NCBI RefSeq assembly: GCF_050624435.1
Contig: NW_027459193.1
Location: 30,959 to 94,958 of the forward strand
Source: Tenrec ecaudatus
Taxonomy: Eukaryota > Chordata > Mammalia > Afrosoricida > Tenrecidae
Length of the DNA stretch: 64,000 bases
Reading direction: 5' to 3'
Part shown: one piece after another, positions 34,701 through 47,144 of the stretch
Layout: every line of letters begins with the position of its first letter
Numbering within the stretch: the stretch's first letter is position 1
Translations under genes and position numbers: made by a program
The notes under the pieces: generated by a model
What the model saw: the letters and a program-made list of their open reading frames with translations, nothing else
The model's database searches: none
Told to the model about the DNA's origin: nothing

Positions 34701-35070
34701 TAAGAGAGGAAAAGAGAATGGCTTGGGCCCAAAGGATGAATGTAGGCTCTGATCAACATGACCAAGTTTCCTGGTGAATGATAGATAAGATGGTATCCAG
34801 TGGAAAACCAGCCCAGCCGAAGTCCTGCTCCTCCTTTCAGTGTGCTCTCTCCAGTATCTGATCAAGAGGAAGAAATGTGTCTGTGCCAGAAGCTGAACGG
34901 GACTTGTTCTTCAGGAAGCTGCTGCCTGCGCACAGAGCCCTGCCTGGAGTCAGGCCCAAAGCCGTCATCAGCATTCAATCTACATGCATATTTCTAACCA
35001 TTAAACGGCAGGAGTTGCCAGAGAAATCCTAGATAAAAGCAGGGAGAGTGAATGTGCTTACAAGAAGTGA
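34701..35070. other. Anonymous sequence, no gene seen
   Basis: No repeat family or exon recognised. Confidence 0.35.
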
Positions 35071-35075
35071 GGGGT

Positions 35076-35122
35076 GCACACATACACACATACACACACA
35101 TACACACACATACACACACACA
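35076..35122. repeat. (TACACACACA)n microsatellite
   Basis: CA repeat with TA interruptions at a regular 10-bp spacing. Confidence 0.92.
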
Positions 35123-35779
35123 TCAGAAAGCATGGTCTGAAAGTGTGCGCAGACCTATAACTTGTCGGAAGGAAAGAGGAATTCACTTTCTTTATCCTTC
35201 CATTTCACTCTGTTAGACCAAACAACCCCATCCTGACGGTTTTATAATAAAACTTAAATTAATAGGCTTTAAGAATCATGAGGGTTTGTTTACTCTGATT
35301 TCAGCCATTGCTTTGGTAACAAACGCCACGGGAACTATCTAAGAATCCAACTTTTAATTTCCACTACCCTCCTTTCTTGTTGCAAGGACCCATGTTTCCA
35401 TGAATTTGAAGCAATTGCAAGGAATCCAAATTCTGATGCCAACTACTGAAATGATGTTGGGGCAGGGTCTGCGCAGTTTCCCCTTTCCACTTCCTCGAAC
35501 TTCACAAGCCAGAGGAGAATTAAGATAGTGTTAGCTAGACAGAACTGGGCAGAGGGAAAAGAGATGAATATTTCAGGAATCCTGATACAAAAGAGAGATT
35601 GGAACACATTTCCCCACTTACTTTTCCAGCACAAAGGAAGGTGAAGGGCATGTAAGACACATTTTCCTATTAATGAAAGACAGAGAAGACAATGTAAAGG
35701 CTGAGGGAGGGAAGACAAGATGTTCACACTACCGCCATAATGTAGCTTTGTGTCTGGAGACAAGGGCACAGCATTAAGT

Positions 35780-36110
35780 CTGAGGTGCAGGGGTGCAGGG
35801 ATGCACATACAGAAAACTAGCCAATAGCAGGAGACCTTCTGGAAGACAAGCCAATGGTGGGAGGCCCACCCTTAGCAGAATAAAAAGTGTAGCTCTACAT
35901 CCTACCAGGCTTTTAGACTAGCTAAGGGAGGTTTTGGAGGTCCATCCTAAAGCATCCCCTTCTTTGAACTCACTCTTTCGGTTCAAACTCTTTTCCAACT
36001 CTGTTCTGAATGTTGGGCCTTCCTTGAAGTCTTTCTTGTGAGCAGAACCAGAACTGAGAGATAGAGAGGCTCAAAGCACTGAGCTGCCTCCCAGTAACAA
36101 TAATACCAGC
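35780..36110 (+). mobile_element. Probable gamma-type ERV LTR, U3/R part
   Basis: Two CCAAT boxes exactly 30 bp apart (35821 and 35851) sit in duplicated text (CCAATAGCAGGAGACC / CCAATGGTGGGAGGCC). They are followed by AATAAAAAG at 35879 and a pyrimidine-rich R/U5-like region with CTCACTCTTTCGGTTC. This order is usual for class I LTRs. Outer borders were not found, and no viral gene frame is present nearby. Confidence 0.45.
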
Positions 36111-36738
36111 TATTTAAGGCTGTTTCCTAGGAGACAACCGTAAGCATTCCTCCGCCCTATAACCCTTTCACCCATCTTGACACCAACCGTCTCTTTCCCT
36201 GGCTACTTTACTCCTTGGTTCAATGATTTTGTGCAATGGACTCAATTCAACACACATGCATCACAGACAATATTCCTAATCATGGGCTTTACTAGGGAAG
36301 TAACTGTTAATAATTCAGCATCACAAATGCTCAGGATACAATTGTTCTATCAGCACAACCTCCTCTCAGTTGTGCCACAGGTCCACTTCTCTCTGGCCCT
36401 GGTCTCTGAGCCACAAGGCTCCTTGGCTTCTGGCCCATCTGGGCAAAAGTTAGGAAGCTCTTCTAGCTCTGCCGTCAAGTGCCTAAAGACACCCTACTCT
36501 ACTAATAAGCCTTGGCCAAAAAGCGCTCAGTTCTAGCTTTAGTGGTTGGCAACAATAGCTCTCCCGATTAAGTGTCTAGAAGGCATTCCACTCTGCCAAA
36601 TAGCCCTTTGCCCAAAGAAACTCAGCTTTCTTGCTCTGTGGGCCAGGAAGCCAACCACTCTGTCTTATGATTGCTCTGCTGCCTCTACGGCCACTGCCTC
36701 TGACCACTTCTGGCTGTAAGATCCCCTTTGCATTTTTG
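36111..36738. other. Anonymous sequence, no gene seen
   Basis: A 119-codon forward frame (36177-36536) resembles no known protein. It may be more LTR-derived sequence, but I cannot show it. Confidence 0.35.
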
Positions 36739-36793
36739 GAGGAGCTCTGGTGGTGCATCCGTTAGAAATTGACCTGCTATCTTGAAGGTCAAC
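36739..36793 (+). mobile_element. AfroSINE head fragment
   Basis: GGAGCTCTGGTGGTGCATCC and CTTGAAGGTCAACAG match the first 55 bp of the SINE; the rest is missing. Confidence 0.55.
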
Positions 36794-36839
36794 AGTATCG
36801 TTCTCTTGCCTGCTGGTCTCCAATGTTTCTGAAGAGAAA

Positions 36840-37800
36840 TTAGCATTTAATATTATTGGGTGTCCTGTGAATGTGAATGCTTGCTTATTTTTCACTGGTT
36901 TCAAGACTCTCTCTTTACACTTATTGATACAAATCTTTACGGGATTTTCCTGCTTGGGGTTCTTTGGGCTCCTTGGATGTGTAGAATCATGTCCTTTGTG
37001 AGATTAGGAATTTTTCTTTTTTCCTTCAAAAAAATTTTTTGTACCTTTCTCTTCTTTGAAATTCCCAGAATGACTATATTGGGTCTCTTGTTGTCCCACA
37101 ATATCATTAAACTCTTCTGAGTCTCTGTTCTTGTTGCTCTTAGTGTGTATGACTTTAACTCTTATCATCTAATTCATCGATTCATTCTTCTGCTTAAAAA
37201 TTAAAATCAGTTCCTAAGTTCCTCTTTTTTGTTTCTTATTTCAATTATGATCCCTTTCAGTTGCAACATTATTTTTTAATATTATCACTCTAATTTTGAG
37301 ATATTTTCTTTATTTCTTTTAGCTCTTGGCTATGTCTTCACTTATTTTAAAATTATGTTAGATGTTATTGTACCATATTTCCTCTTAAAAATTATCTGGG
37401 CATACTTAAGTCACCTTTATTCCTATTGTCATGTTCATTTGTTAGACTATTATTTCTCTCTTCTCTGTGTGTCTTGGGATTTCTTTCTGTCTGGACATTT
37501 GGATTTTCAAGGGAATTAACTTTCTTAGTTTTACTCTGTATTTAGTATTCTTTCCCATTGCTTCTTGCAAAAACCTCTTACTTAGTCATAGTCTTTGGCT
37601 TTGCTTTTCATTTCTCCTCCCATTGCATTATGGGTCCTTCTTCCTCCTGGATTTAGCTAGAATTGGAAAGTTCCAGATTTTCATTTTTAAATTCACAAAC
37701 ACACCAGAGAACACACTGGTGGTCAGTCTATCCCCCAGTGTGTTCCACCATTCAGGAAATCTGTTTACACAAACCCAGTCCTCTCTCTGATTATTACTGG
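36840..37800 (-). mobile_element. Old L1 3' UTR remnant
   Basis: CACTGGTTTCAAGACTCTCT, CTGCTTGGGGTTCTTTGGGC and TGTTGTCCCACAATATCATT are antisense L1M 3' UTR landmarks. The 107-codon frame (37467-37790) inside it is spurious. Confidence 0.6.
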
Positions 37801-38184
37801 TTTTTTTTTTCTCTGTTTCTGCAACCATGTTTTAGTCAGTAAATCCACACCCAGAGAGCCCACTGCAGGGATGAGTGCTGGCCTCTGCTATCGACCAAGG
37901 TTTCCTTCTTTGCTCTGTGGAGATTGCTTATGTCTGAGTTGGCATTCCAGGGAAATATAGGTAGACTCTTCTCCATTTCAGAAAAGGAAGGTCAGAGACT
38001 CCCAAGAAGGATCTTCAAGGTATGTCTTATTGATTTCAGAGCCCCAGTGGCTCTGTGGTGGCTGTAGGGCATCTTCTCCCGGGATTCATATCAGCCCATC
38101 AAACTGACAGTTACCAGTTGAGGGAGGAGTGCCACACTCTGAATGACCCCCCAGGGAGATCTCTCTAATTATCAAACCCCCCTA

Positions 38185-38700
38185 ATTGGCAATTACATGA
38201 TCTCCAGTCGAATTGAGTGGGGTGGAGTCTAGCCTGTCAATCAGGTTATAGCCAGTGATGCGTCTGTGTGGGCATGACCTTCTTAGGATTCTGGGAACTC
38301 CTGTCTTCCTCCCTGGAGGTGGGACACACTCTTTTTCCTACACCTTCCTTTTGACAAGTCACATGGAGACACACTAATGTTAGCCAGAGTCCTGGAGCTG
38401 GAGGAGCCACGTGGAGATCCATGCTAGCTCTGAGATGCTTCCACTGTCACTGGATCCACAAGACTTTCACCTACTGGCCTGTGATCTTCCTGTATTTTGC
38501 ATCATTGTGCATGCTGTGTGAGTCTAAAGAGGAATTTGTGGACCTGGTAGGGGACATAAGGGTTAGTACCAGACTTATGGACTTGATCTGTACTGGGCTG
38601 ACATGTTTTCTTAATATGTAATTACTCCTTGATATAAAACTCTTTTACAGACATATGAGTATCTCTGGATTTGGTTCTCTAGTCGACTCAGCCTAACACA
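38185..38700 (+). mobile_element. LTR-like element A11
   Basis: A 516-bp unit ending TCAGCCTAACACA. Flanks CCCTA (38180-38184) and CCCTC (38701-38705) match 4/5. It is the same subfamily as A3 and A4 (GGGGTGGAGTCTAGCCTGTC). Confidence 0.75.
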
Positions 38701-38705
38701 CCCTC

Positions 38706-40007
38706 TATTGCTTATGGATGCAGGCTCCACTAGCGATTTCTGTCACCTAGCACACAACTATCTCAGTCAGTGGTCCTCGGCACCAGCCACTAATGGGGAT
38801 AGGCAAAACTTAATAGACTTGCAGGGAGGCTTATTTGGTTACTTTCAAAGATTTGTGCCATGGGATGCACCAACAGCAGGTAAAGAACTGACTGTGGGTT
38901 CGGACTCCACTATAGAGTCTTTTGTGGTGGTCTGCAGTATCCTGCCAACCAATTATTATCAGACAGAGAACGGATGTCACTTTCTGGTTAGATCCTTACA
39001 GAAGTCTGCCTTGGCACTGTCTGAGTCCCCTGGTAGCTTACTGGGTATAAATTAAGCCTCCGCTCAAAAGTCTTACTTCCCTGAACATAGCAGCCTCAAT
39101 CTGTAGTTCTCAGTGCCTTCCAAAGTGATGGCAGACTAACCCCATTTGAGTCCCCAGTTGCTTTGTCTTGTTGGTTACAGAGGCCAGAGAAATGGGGTGC
39201 TCAGAGATGCAGGTAGAGTGCTGACTGTGGGAGCAGGTTCCACGCAGCGGCTTTCTACAGCATTTCACAGTTGGATATGCAGACAGACTGACAGACTCCA
39301 CTGCACCAGCCTTAGGCTTCATGATGACCATGTCTAGAGAGCAGAGACACTGATAAATTTCAAATGGCCCCTCAGGTTGCTGCAAGAGCCCCTCGTATAC
39401 TATGTTGGCAGCAGATATAGCCTTCATGAAAGATATCTGCTCCCTAGCACACAACCGCTGCAACCAGCAGTCCTTAGCATCCAAAAGAGTGGATCAGACA
39501 GACCTAAGCTGACTCCTTGGGATGTCTGTCCTGTTGGTTTCTGAGGCTGGAACTATGGGATGCATGGGGCAGGAGGTGGGAGGGGGCAGCAGTTCATAAT
39601 CCATTGAGCCTCTAAGGAGATCTTCTTTATGGATTTGAGAGCAGAATCTTGGGGTCCTGTTTATTTGCATAGACAGGGCCTGTGGTAATTAGAGAAGTGG
39701 TTGATTTTTCTGGGCTCTTTCCCCTGTTCATGGTGGTCATCGACCAGCAGGGCTTGGGAGAGGGGCAAGCAAAGAGGACAACGTGATTTTCCCACCATAT
39801 GTCAAGCATTGTTGATCTGTTGATTCTTGCATTTGTGGTCGCTCTCCTACATGCCCAGGCCCAGCCCGCCTGTGGCCCCTTTCCTTCTGCTTCCAGATTC
39901 AGAGTCTCTCAAGCTAAGAACCTTTTCCTTGTTGAATTTCTAATTGTATTTGTGGGGGAAGGTTGGAATGATGATCTGTTTACACGATCTTCTCCCCCAA
40001 AACAAAA
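38706..40007. other. Possible L1 3' UTR-derived sequence with internal repeats
   Basis: Related segments recur: CTGACTGTGGGTTCGGACTC (about 38888) and CTGACTGTGGGAGCAGGTTC (about 39222), and CACCTAGCACACAACTATC against CCCTAGCACACAACCGCTG (39445). Repetition of this sort is seen in some L1 3' UTRs. The 115- and 124-codon frames here are not convincing genes. Confidence 0.35.
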
Positions 40008-40135
40008 CTCAACCTCCCCACCATGGAGTCAAATCGATCTCATAACGACCTCAGGACAGCGAAGAACTGCCCCTCTGACGGTCCAAGATTGCAATGCTTT
40101 AGTGGAGTAGAAAGTCTGTCTTTCTACCACCATCC
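40008..40135 (-). mobile_element. AfroSINE, reverse, head missing
   Basis: CACCATGGAGTCAAATCGAT (tail block) and GCGAAGAACTGCCCCTCTGA in reverse AfroSINE order; it stops before the head. Confidence 0.72.
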
Positions 40136-40957
40136 TCCTAGCCACATATAATTTTCCTGTGAAATATCTCACTTATATTTGTATAGCTTGCGGTCGATTT
40201 CTAGTCTTTAAATATTGCCCACTTCTTTTCTTAGTTAGGCTCTAAGGGCCTTGAGCATGAAGCTCTATCTTACCCGGAACAATAATCAGAACTCAGTGGC
40301 TTATGCCTGAGCATTTGTGTTCAGTTTCAATTACAATCTCTATCGCAAGCAGGAGAAAAAGCACATTATTGGACTGGGTGTTATTGATGCTGTTATGAAA
40401 AGCATTATTGATTTATGTATTCCTCCAAATCATCCTGGGTAGTGATTTCAGACAGCTTATCTCTATCTTTCTATCTACATATATACAATGGGATGAATTT
40501 TGAAATGAAAGGTGAGGAAATGGCAGCAAGGGGGAAATTAAATCAGAGAAATAGGAGGAGCAGAGATTAGGTTTGATAGTTCACAATGATTTTCATAGGA
40601 CACTATTCAACTACTGGAGATGAGGCTCAAATCTGGTTATAAATTTATTACCAGCCACAACAAAGCGGAAATACAATCTGTTGCAAATATTAGGGTGTCC
40701 ATAAAATGAAAACTAGCTGATGGCAGGGAAGCCTTGCTATTTCTGACTCTTGAGATTCACATGACCTAAAACTCATCGTGATATGGCCTCATCAATCTGA
40801 TGTCTCTCTATCCCCAAGGTCTTTCCCATATTTCTCGCTCTAATTCACTTTTATTATCAAGTAGGTTTACTTATTCTGGAAATAAACAAAAATACAAAGC
40901 AAAAAAAACCCCAAAACAACAAAATAAACAAACCCCCCAAACCCAAAAAACCACCAA
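40136..40957. other. Anonymous sequence, no gene seen
   Basis: AT-rich; an A/C-rich run (AAAACCCC type) occupies about 40893-40960 beside the next SINE. Confidence 0.4.
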
Positions 40958-41163
40958 ACCAATTTCAGCAGAGTCCATTCTAATTCACGGAGAGCCCAAA
41001 TGTTACAGAGGAAAAGCTTTATTCTATCAGCTTCCAATGGTTATGACCTTTCCGAAGTAAATTGCCAGGACCTCATTCTAAGACATCTCAGGTGGACTTG
41101 AACCTCGAATCTTTCTATTAGAGGCCAAATATTTAACTATCGGTATCACCAAAGAACTCCTAT
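40958..41163 (-). mobile_element. AfroSINE, reverse
   Basis: TTTCAGCAGAGTCCATTCTA (tail), AAGCTTTATTCTATCAGCTT (variant centre) and GGTATCACCAAAGAACTCC (head). Heavily diverged. Confidence 0.65.
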
Positions 41164-42355
41164 TTCCCAATGACTTTTAAAATCAACACTGCACTTTTTT
41201 CTTAGGACTCTCTTCTTCTGCTACTCTCTGCTTGTATATTTAAGCGTTTTGAAGTTTGTGTAGTACAATTTCTTGACCTTTGTTATTGTATCATTTTCTT
41301 ATAAGATTAAACATGCTTTGACAAGACAAACAACCACTTTTCTTTTATAGGTGAATAGTTACTTTCATTGTGTATACATAAATATTTCATCTTTCTAGAG
41401 TGCATTTTGTATACAATGTGAGATGAAGATTTAGTTTTCTTATTTTTACTAAAAGCTATGCAATTGCTATTACTCTTATTTATAAATAAAAACTTTCTCA
41501 TATTCATTATAGTAGAGATGCAGACAGACAGTACTAGTTATTTCTCATTTTACGTCCTTCTACCAAATTTTGTATACAAAAGGATCATCTCAATGTAACA
41601 TTTGGTGTGTTTTCACATATTGACAGGCAGTACTAAGACCTGCCCTGATTTAGCTTCAAAGTTATATTGGCTTTTCCAACATTTTTTTTCAGATGAACTT
41701 TAAAAATGGCCTTGTCAATTCTCCACTCCAGGTTCCCAAGGGAGCAAAGACACAAAGCAAAACTTAAAGCAAAGCAAACACACCCACACCCACTGGATGT
41801 ATTTAATAGCATTAAACTGAAGGTGAAATTAATTTTGGAGAAATTCATTGACTTCATGATGCTACTTGGTCTTCACAGTCAAGGCGATGACATCGGTAGG
41901 TGTTCATTCTCATCTGCCGTGGTTCCTCCCGGCATGGTTATCGCTGCACAGAGTAGAGGTCTGGGCGAGGGAGCCACCAACAGGATGCAGAGGTCAGCGG
42001 AATCTCTAGAAGGTCTAGTTTAAACCTTGAAAGTACAGACACCTCGCTTTGTTCCCATGCCTGGACTGCACCTGATTCTCCCACAGGCTCCAATTAAATG
42101 TTGTCAGACATCGGATGTATAAAATCAGACTGTGAGTTGACTGGACTTGACAATGAAATGACTATACAAAATGGGATTCCTCTGTGTTCTAATCAGAATA
42201 TTTTCTCCCTGTTAGCATGCTCAAAAGGAAAGTGTACGAGCAGAAGATTAGTATGTAGACTTGGAGTCAGAAGGGATTTGAGCTGTGTGATTTACATTTT
42301 GATCGAAGTCAAACTATGTCAGTCTGATAAATTTGTCTTTCCCACTTGTATGCCT
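41164..42355. other. Anonymous sequence, no gene seen
   Basis: AT-rich. Overlapping frames at 41706-42023 and 42098-42376 resemble nothing known. Confidence 0.4.
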
Positions 42356-42360
42356 GCAAA

Positions 42361-42565
42361 GGGAATCCCTGGCTAGGGCAGATGATAAGTGCCTGATTAT
42401 CAAAGAAAGATTGGCAGCTCAAATCCACCCAAATATGCTACTGAAGAAAGGTCTGGTAATCCACTTTCCAATGATTAAAGCCATTGGAAATCCAGTTCTG
42501 AGACACAAGAGGTCCTCTTTGAGCCAGACTCAACTTCACAGCACCTGGTTTTTACGGTTTACCTT
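42361..42565 (+). mobile_element. AfroSINE, diverged subfamily
   Basis: GGAATCCCTGGCTAGGGCAG, GGCAGCTCAAATCCACCCAA and TGAGCCAGACTCAACTTCAC follow AfroSINE order. Confidence 0.6.
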
Positions 42566-42827
42566 TGCAATGTAGTAATGCAATGTAGTCTTTTATTTTC
42601 TGCATTTTTCTATTTGGACTACATTTTTTGTATGTCATAATCCTTTAATAATTTGGAAAATATCATGTCAATTTAAATGTTTTAAACTATGCTATTAGAA
42701 AAATCACATATTTTATTTAATTACAATTCAAAGTATGTTTTAACATTTTTTTTTAACAAAATGCTGCGTGTAATCACATTTTTCTTCCCTCCTGTTGACA
42801 CACTTATTAAACTTATTGTAAAGACTC

Positions 42828-43370
42828 TGTGATAGTTAGGCGTTTGTGCCAACGTGGCTCCCATAGGAACATGTGGGCAAAGGTTAGCCTGTCAATCAGG
42901 TGATTGCTTGAACGGAGGACGACCAAGTCAAATGGCTCTTTGAGGCTGGCCTCCTCCTTTGGAGTGATTGGGTCAGCACTCTGCCGCCTGAGTTAGCTGC
43001 TCTGCGAGCCTCGGCAGCCCATGGATCAGGGTGGATCCTGTCAGTGTGCCTTGCGTTGGCACATCGTGAAGCTCCATCTCGATCTGCTTCGCCATTGCTG
43101 CGTTCCTGCTGTGCCTTGACATCTCATCTTCTCTCTGTGGCCTCCCCACCTTGCCACCTCTGCTACCCGTGGGCTGACTCTGCTTTTCTTGCCCAAGGGC
43201 AGGCTCTGTACCTCCCATTAGTCACTTGTTGTCTGCTTCCTTGACCTTGGACCTGTGGTCAGTGTGAGTAGGAAGTGAGTTGGACTGAACTGTCTGCACT
43301 GCTGTGTGGACTAATGAGCTGTTGTATTTCTTTTTGCTATATAAATATATATATATATATATTTCAGGCA
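42828..43370 (+). mobile_element. LTR-like element A12, 3' end lost
   Basis: Starts TGTGATAGTTAGGCGTTTGTG as in A1. The body runs to CTATATAAATATATATATAT, where the usual ...CTAACACA end is absent. The (TA)n run at 43345-43365 marks the break. Confidence 0.65.
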
Positions 43371-43765
43371 AAAATTAATGAGAACATTTAATTTTTAAAG
43401 TAATTTTATAAACAAGAGATCAGGAAAGTTTCCACTTATATTTCTCAAATTTTAATATTAAAAGTAAGACATCTTTTATAAGGGAAGAGTTTTTCGGTTG
43501 CCTGAAAATTGATGTGGTTTTTCATTTAAAAATAAAGTTTAATTGTATAGGGGTCTTTAATTAATAGCCTTTCTCATAAAATGATACACTGCTGTTCATT
43601 ACCTTCCGGTTGTTACTGTTGCCAGGGAGTCTGCGTTCAGCCAGCATGTGGTTCCTCTGTGACTTCCTTGGTGATCCTTGACTACTTGCAGGATTTTTTT
43701 CTCTAGATCAGAATTTTAAAACTTTTCTCAAGAAGTTTATGTTTACGACTTAAAAGGAAAATTTG
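43371..43765. other. Anonymous AT-rich sequence, no gene seen
   Basis: No family or exon recognised. Confidence 0.4.
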
Positions 43766-43769
43766 TGAT

Positions 43770-43920
43770 GCTTTTGTTGTTGTGTTCCCTAATAATTTTA
43801 TTGTCATATAATCCACATATCATACAATTCAATAGTTCAGTCCTATCAAGAAGAGTTGTACAATCATAATCACAATCAATTTTAGAATATTTTATTCATG
43901 ATTTTGTTCATTGTTATTAT
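43770..43920 (-). mobile_element. Short L1 3' end, reverse
   Basis: AATAATTTTATTGTCATATAATCC and TTCAGTCCTATCAAGAAGAG parallel the L1 3' end at 28.06 kb. A second L1 3' end starts just downstream. Confidence 0.5.
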
Positions 43921-43924
43921 TTTA

Positions 43925-46900
43925 AATATTTTATTGGGAGGTCTTACAGCTATTGTAACAATTCATACTTCAATTAGATTGAACAAAATTGTACAATTGC
44001 TGTCTCCATCAGTTTAACAACATTTCTTTCTTCTTAAACTCCTTGATATCAGCTTCTCTCTGTCTCCTCCTTGCCCCTTCCCCCGCCCTACCACCCAGGA
44101 ACCCAAATTATAACATTATATATTTTTACTATTATTATTATTGCTGTATCTTACATCCTCCAATGTATTCCTTCACCTGCATTTCTGTTGTTCCATCCCC
44201 TCCCATGGAGTTATACAGTCCTCATTGCTATCAGCCCACCCTCCCACCCCTCCATAAAGTTCTGTCCCGTATCCCAATGATTCCCATACCCTCAGGGAAT
44301 CATTGATCCTATTACTGTTTATGAAGGGTCTTCTATCTTGGATTTCATGCATCAAATTATCTTAATTATACAAATGAACCTATGCAGATTTGACAAGAAG
44401 AATGTGGTCAAATAAAGTCCATACTGGTAAGGAGGAGGAACCATGACAACTAGAGGATCGTGATGTACTTCATCAGTGCTGTACCGCACCCTGGACATAT
44501 CATCCCTTCTTTGAGGCCCTTCTGCGAGGGACTATCCAATTATTGTACAGGTCGGTTTGGGGTCTCCACGTTGTCCATGCTCCTTCATGTCAATTTTATT
44601 GCTTGTTTCTGAATTACTGATACCTGATCCCATTGACATCTCATGATCACACTGGCTGGTGTGCTTCTTCCATGTGGGTTTTGTTGCTTTCCTGCTAGAT
44701 AGATGCTTGTTTAATTTGAAACCTTTAAGACTCCAGATGCTATATCTTTCAATAGCTGGACACCATCAGCTTTCTTCACCACATTTGCTTATGCACCCAT
44801 TTTGTCCTCAGTGATAGCATCGTCGGGAAGGTGAGCACCATACAGTGCCATTATTAGAAGAACTGTTCTTGTACTGAGTTGAGAGTTAAGTTGAGGTCCA
44901 AAGTCCATCTGCTTCCTTGTTGTATTTACACACACATGCAGCCAGACAAGGACACCTATTGTTATATATGTACATATATACATATCTATATTTGTACCTA
45001 TCTATATGATTTCTACCTTGGTCTTTCCCTTTTTACTCTCCTCTTGCCCCACAATCAAGTTTATCCATATTTCATCTTTCAGTAATTACACTTAGATCCA
45101 TATCCATTGATCCAAAAATGACCAGAAATGTCAACCTCCTCACCATCAATTTAAGAATCATTACTACTTCTGCCCCTCACGTTATTGGCTCGCCACTCAC
45201 CTCCGCCCGCCTCCTTTTATCCCATGCCCCCCACCTGTAACTGTCGATCCTATTGTTGTCTCCTTGGGCTTGGTCACCTTGCCGATCTTAGATAGACACC
45301 AAAAGAAGAAGAAGAAGAAGAAGAAGAAGAAGAAGAAGAAGAAGAAGAAGAAGAAGAAGAAGAAGAAGAAGAAAGTAGAAAAAAGAAAGTAGGACCCTAC
45401 AAACAGTTCCTAGTGTAACTGTTACCATGACCCAGGGTGATGTTTCTCTCTGTTAAATAGAACATGCTCTAAACGGTCAGTCCGGTCCCCGTTTTTTTCA
45501 CTTTTCATTATCCGGGACCCACTTACCCAACAGCACTTGTCCCTTTTCGTTCTCAGCATTTGTGACCCAAAGGCACACTTTCTAGAAGTTCCCACTGCTT
45601 TTCTTGCAGTCAGTGAAGAAACAGTGCAGTGCTGCCCCCTCCTGACTCCATTACACCTTGAGACTTTCAGTGTGGCCCCCTGGTGAGCAACCCCCAACCA
45701 GTTCAGCATCTTCAATTGGGATTCCTCAGGGATTCCGTGGCTTTGCTCCTATTTCTGGTTTGGCCCCATGCCGCAGGTCAGGCCAGCCAGTCTCCCTGAA
45801 CGCTATCTTCAGGGCTGTCTGTCCTCTGTAGTTCTGTTCTCTAGCAAGGGGAGGTCATGCCTCATGCTGAGGCTGGCCCTGTAGTCCTCTCCGTGAACAA
45901 ACTGCCCCAAGGAGAAATGTTGCCCTAATGTATATTTTATTATTATTTTTGAGAACAAATGTCTCATTGGGTTTGGACTAGCTCATGCCAGAGTATCTGG
46001 TCCTCATCTCGGGACTTTGCAATATGTGCATTTTCCACTATGTCCAGTCTGCTGTCTGAATTCACCTCAGTGGGCTCATGTTGTACTTGTCCTTTTGTGC
46101 TTGGCTACCTTCACTCAGCATAATATCTTCCAACTCTTTCTACGAGAAGCGGTGCTTCATGTTTTAATCACTATTTTTTAGGGATGTGTATTACTCCATT
46201 GTGTACATATCCTCGAGTTTTTAAAATCCATTCATCTATTGATGGAAATTTAGGCTGCTTCCAATTCTTTGTCATTGTGAACTGTGCCACGATGAACATT
46301 GGAGCGCAGATGTTTGGGCGCGGTTTGTTATTTCTTCTTGGTATATGCCCAGTAGGGAGATTACTGTGTCATAAGGTAACTTGATTTCCATCTGTTTTAG
46401 GTATTGCCAAATCACTTTCCACAGTGGCTACATATATCTACAAGACCACCAGCAGTGGATGAGAACTCCTATCTCACCATAGCCCCTCCAACATGTGTTG
46501 CTTTCTGATTTTTTGAATTGGGCTATCTTTGAGGGTGTTATGTATTATCTCCAAGTTGTTTTAATTTTCATTTCTTGAAAGGCTAATGATCAGGAATATT
46601 TTCTCAGATGTTTACTGGCCATTCCGGTTTCTTCCCTTGTGAAACACGTTCAAGTCTTTGATACGTCATTGCTAAATATCTTTTCCCAGTCTGCGGGTTC
46701 TCTTATTATTCTCTTGCTGAAGTGTTTCGATGTACACAAGTGTTTTATCTTTAGTATGTCCCACTCGTCTATTTTATCTTCCTCTGATTGTGTATCCTTC
46801 CTTAATTCTGATAACCCATGTTAGTCCCTACGCTAAGGTTCTTAGGTTTGTCCCTATTTTTTGATTGGTGGTTCTGATAATTTGGGGTTTACCTTGAGAT

Positions 46901-47140
46901 CTGTGGTACACCTTGCGTTTGTTCTTGTGTATGCAGTTGGATAATTTGACTCCTTTATGTCTTGGTGTATTCTTCTTGGGGTTCAGTCTAATTGGTGTCC
47001 TCTCTGCTTCCTGGATGATTGTTTGATTCTTGTTCATTACATTGTGGAAGTTCAGTTCCAGGAATTCCCTCTCTATTTTGGCTGTTGATTTTGTGTGTGT
47101 GTCTTGTATCCCAATGTTATTCTGGTATCCCAATTATTTG
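43925..47140 (-). mobile_element. L1 3' region, about 3.2 kb, reverse
   Basis: The 3' end is at the left (ATTTTATTGGGAGGTCTTAC). Landmarks follow: CTGGTGTGCTTCTTCCATGT, TAGCTGGACACCATCAGC, then TCACTCAGCATAATATCTTC, CTATTGATGGAAATTTAGGC, TATATGCCCAGTAGGGAG and CAGTCTGCGGGTTCTCTTAT. It is interrupted or expanded by an (AAG)n tract. No ORF2 frame is readable, so this is mostly 3' UTR and decayed sequence. Confidence 0.75.
45302..45373. repeat. Uninterrupted (AAG)n, about 24 units
   Basis: A pure purine triplet run of about 72 bp inside the L1 3' region, then an impure GAAAGTAGAAAAAAG tail. Long GAA/TTC runs can form triplex DNA and are length-variable. Confidence 0.97.
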
Positions 47141-47144
47141 GATA

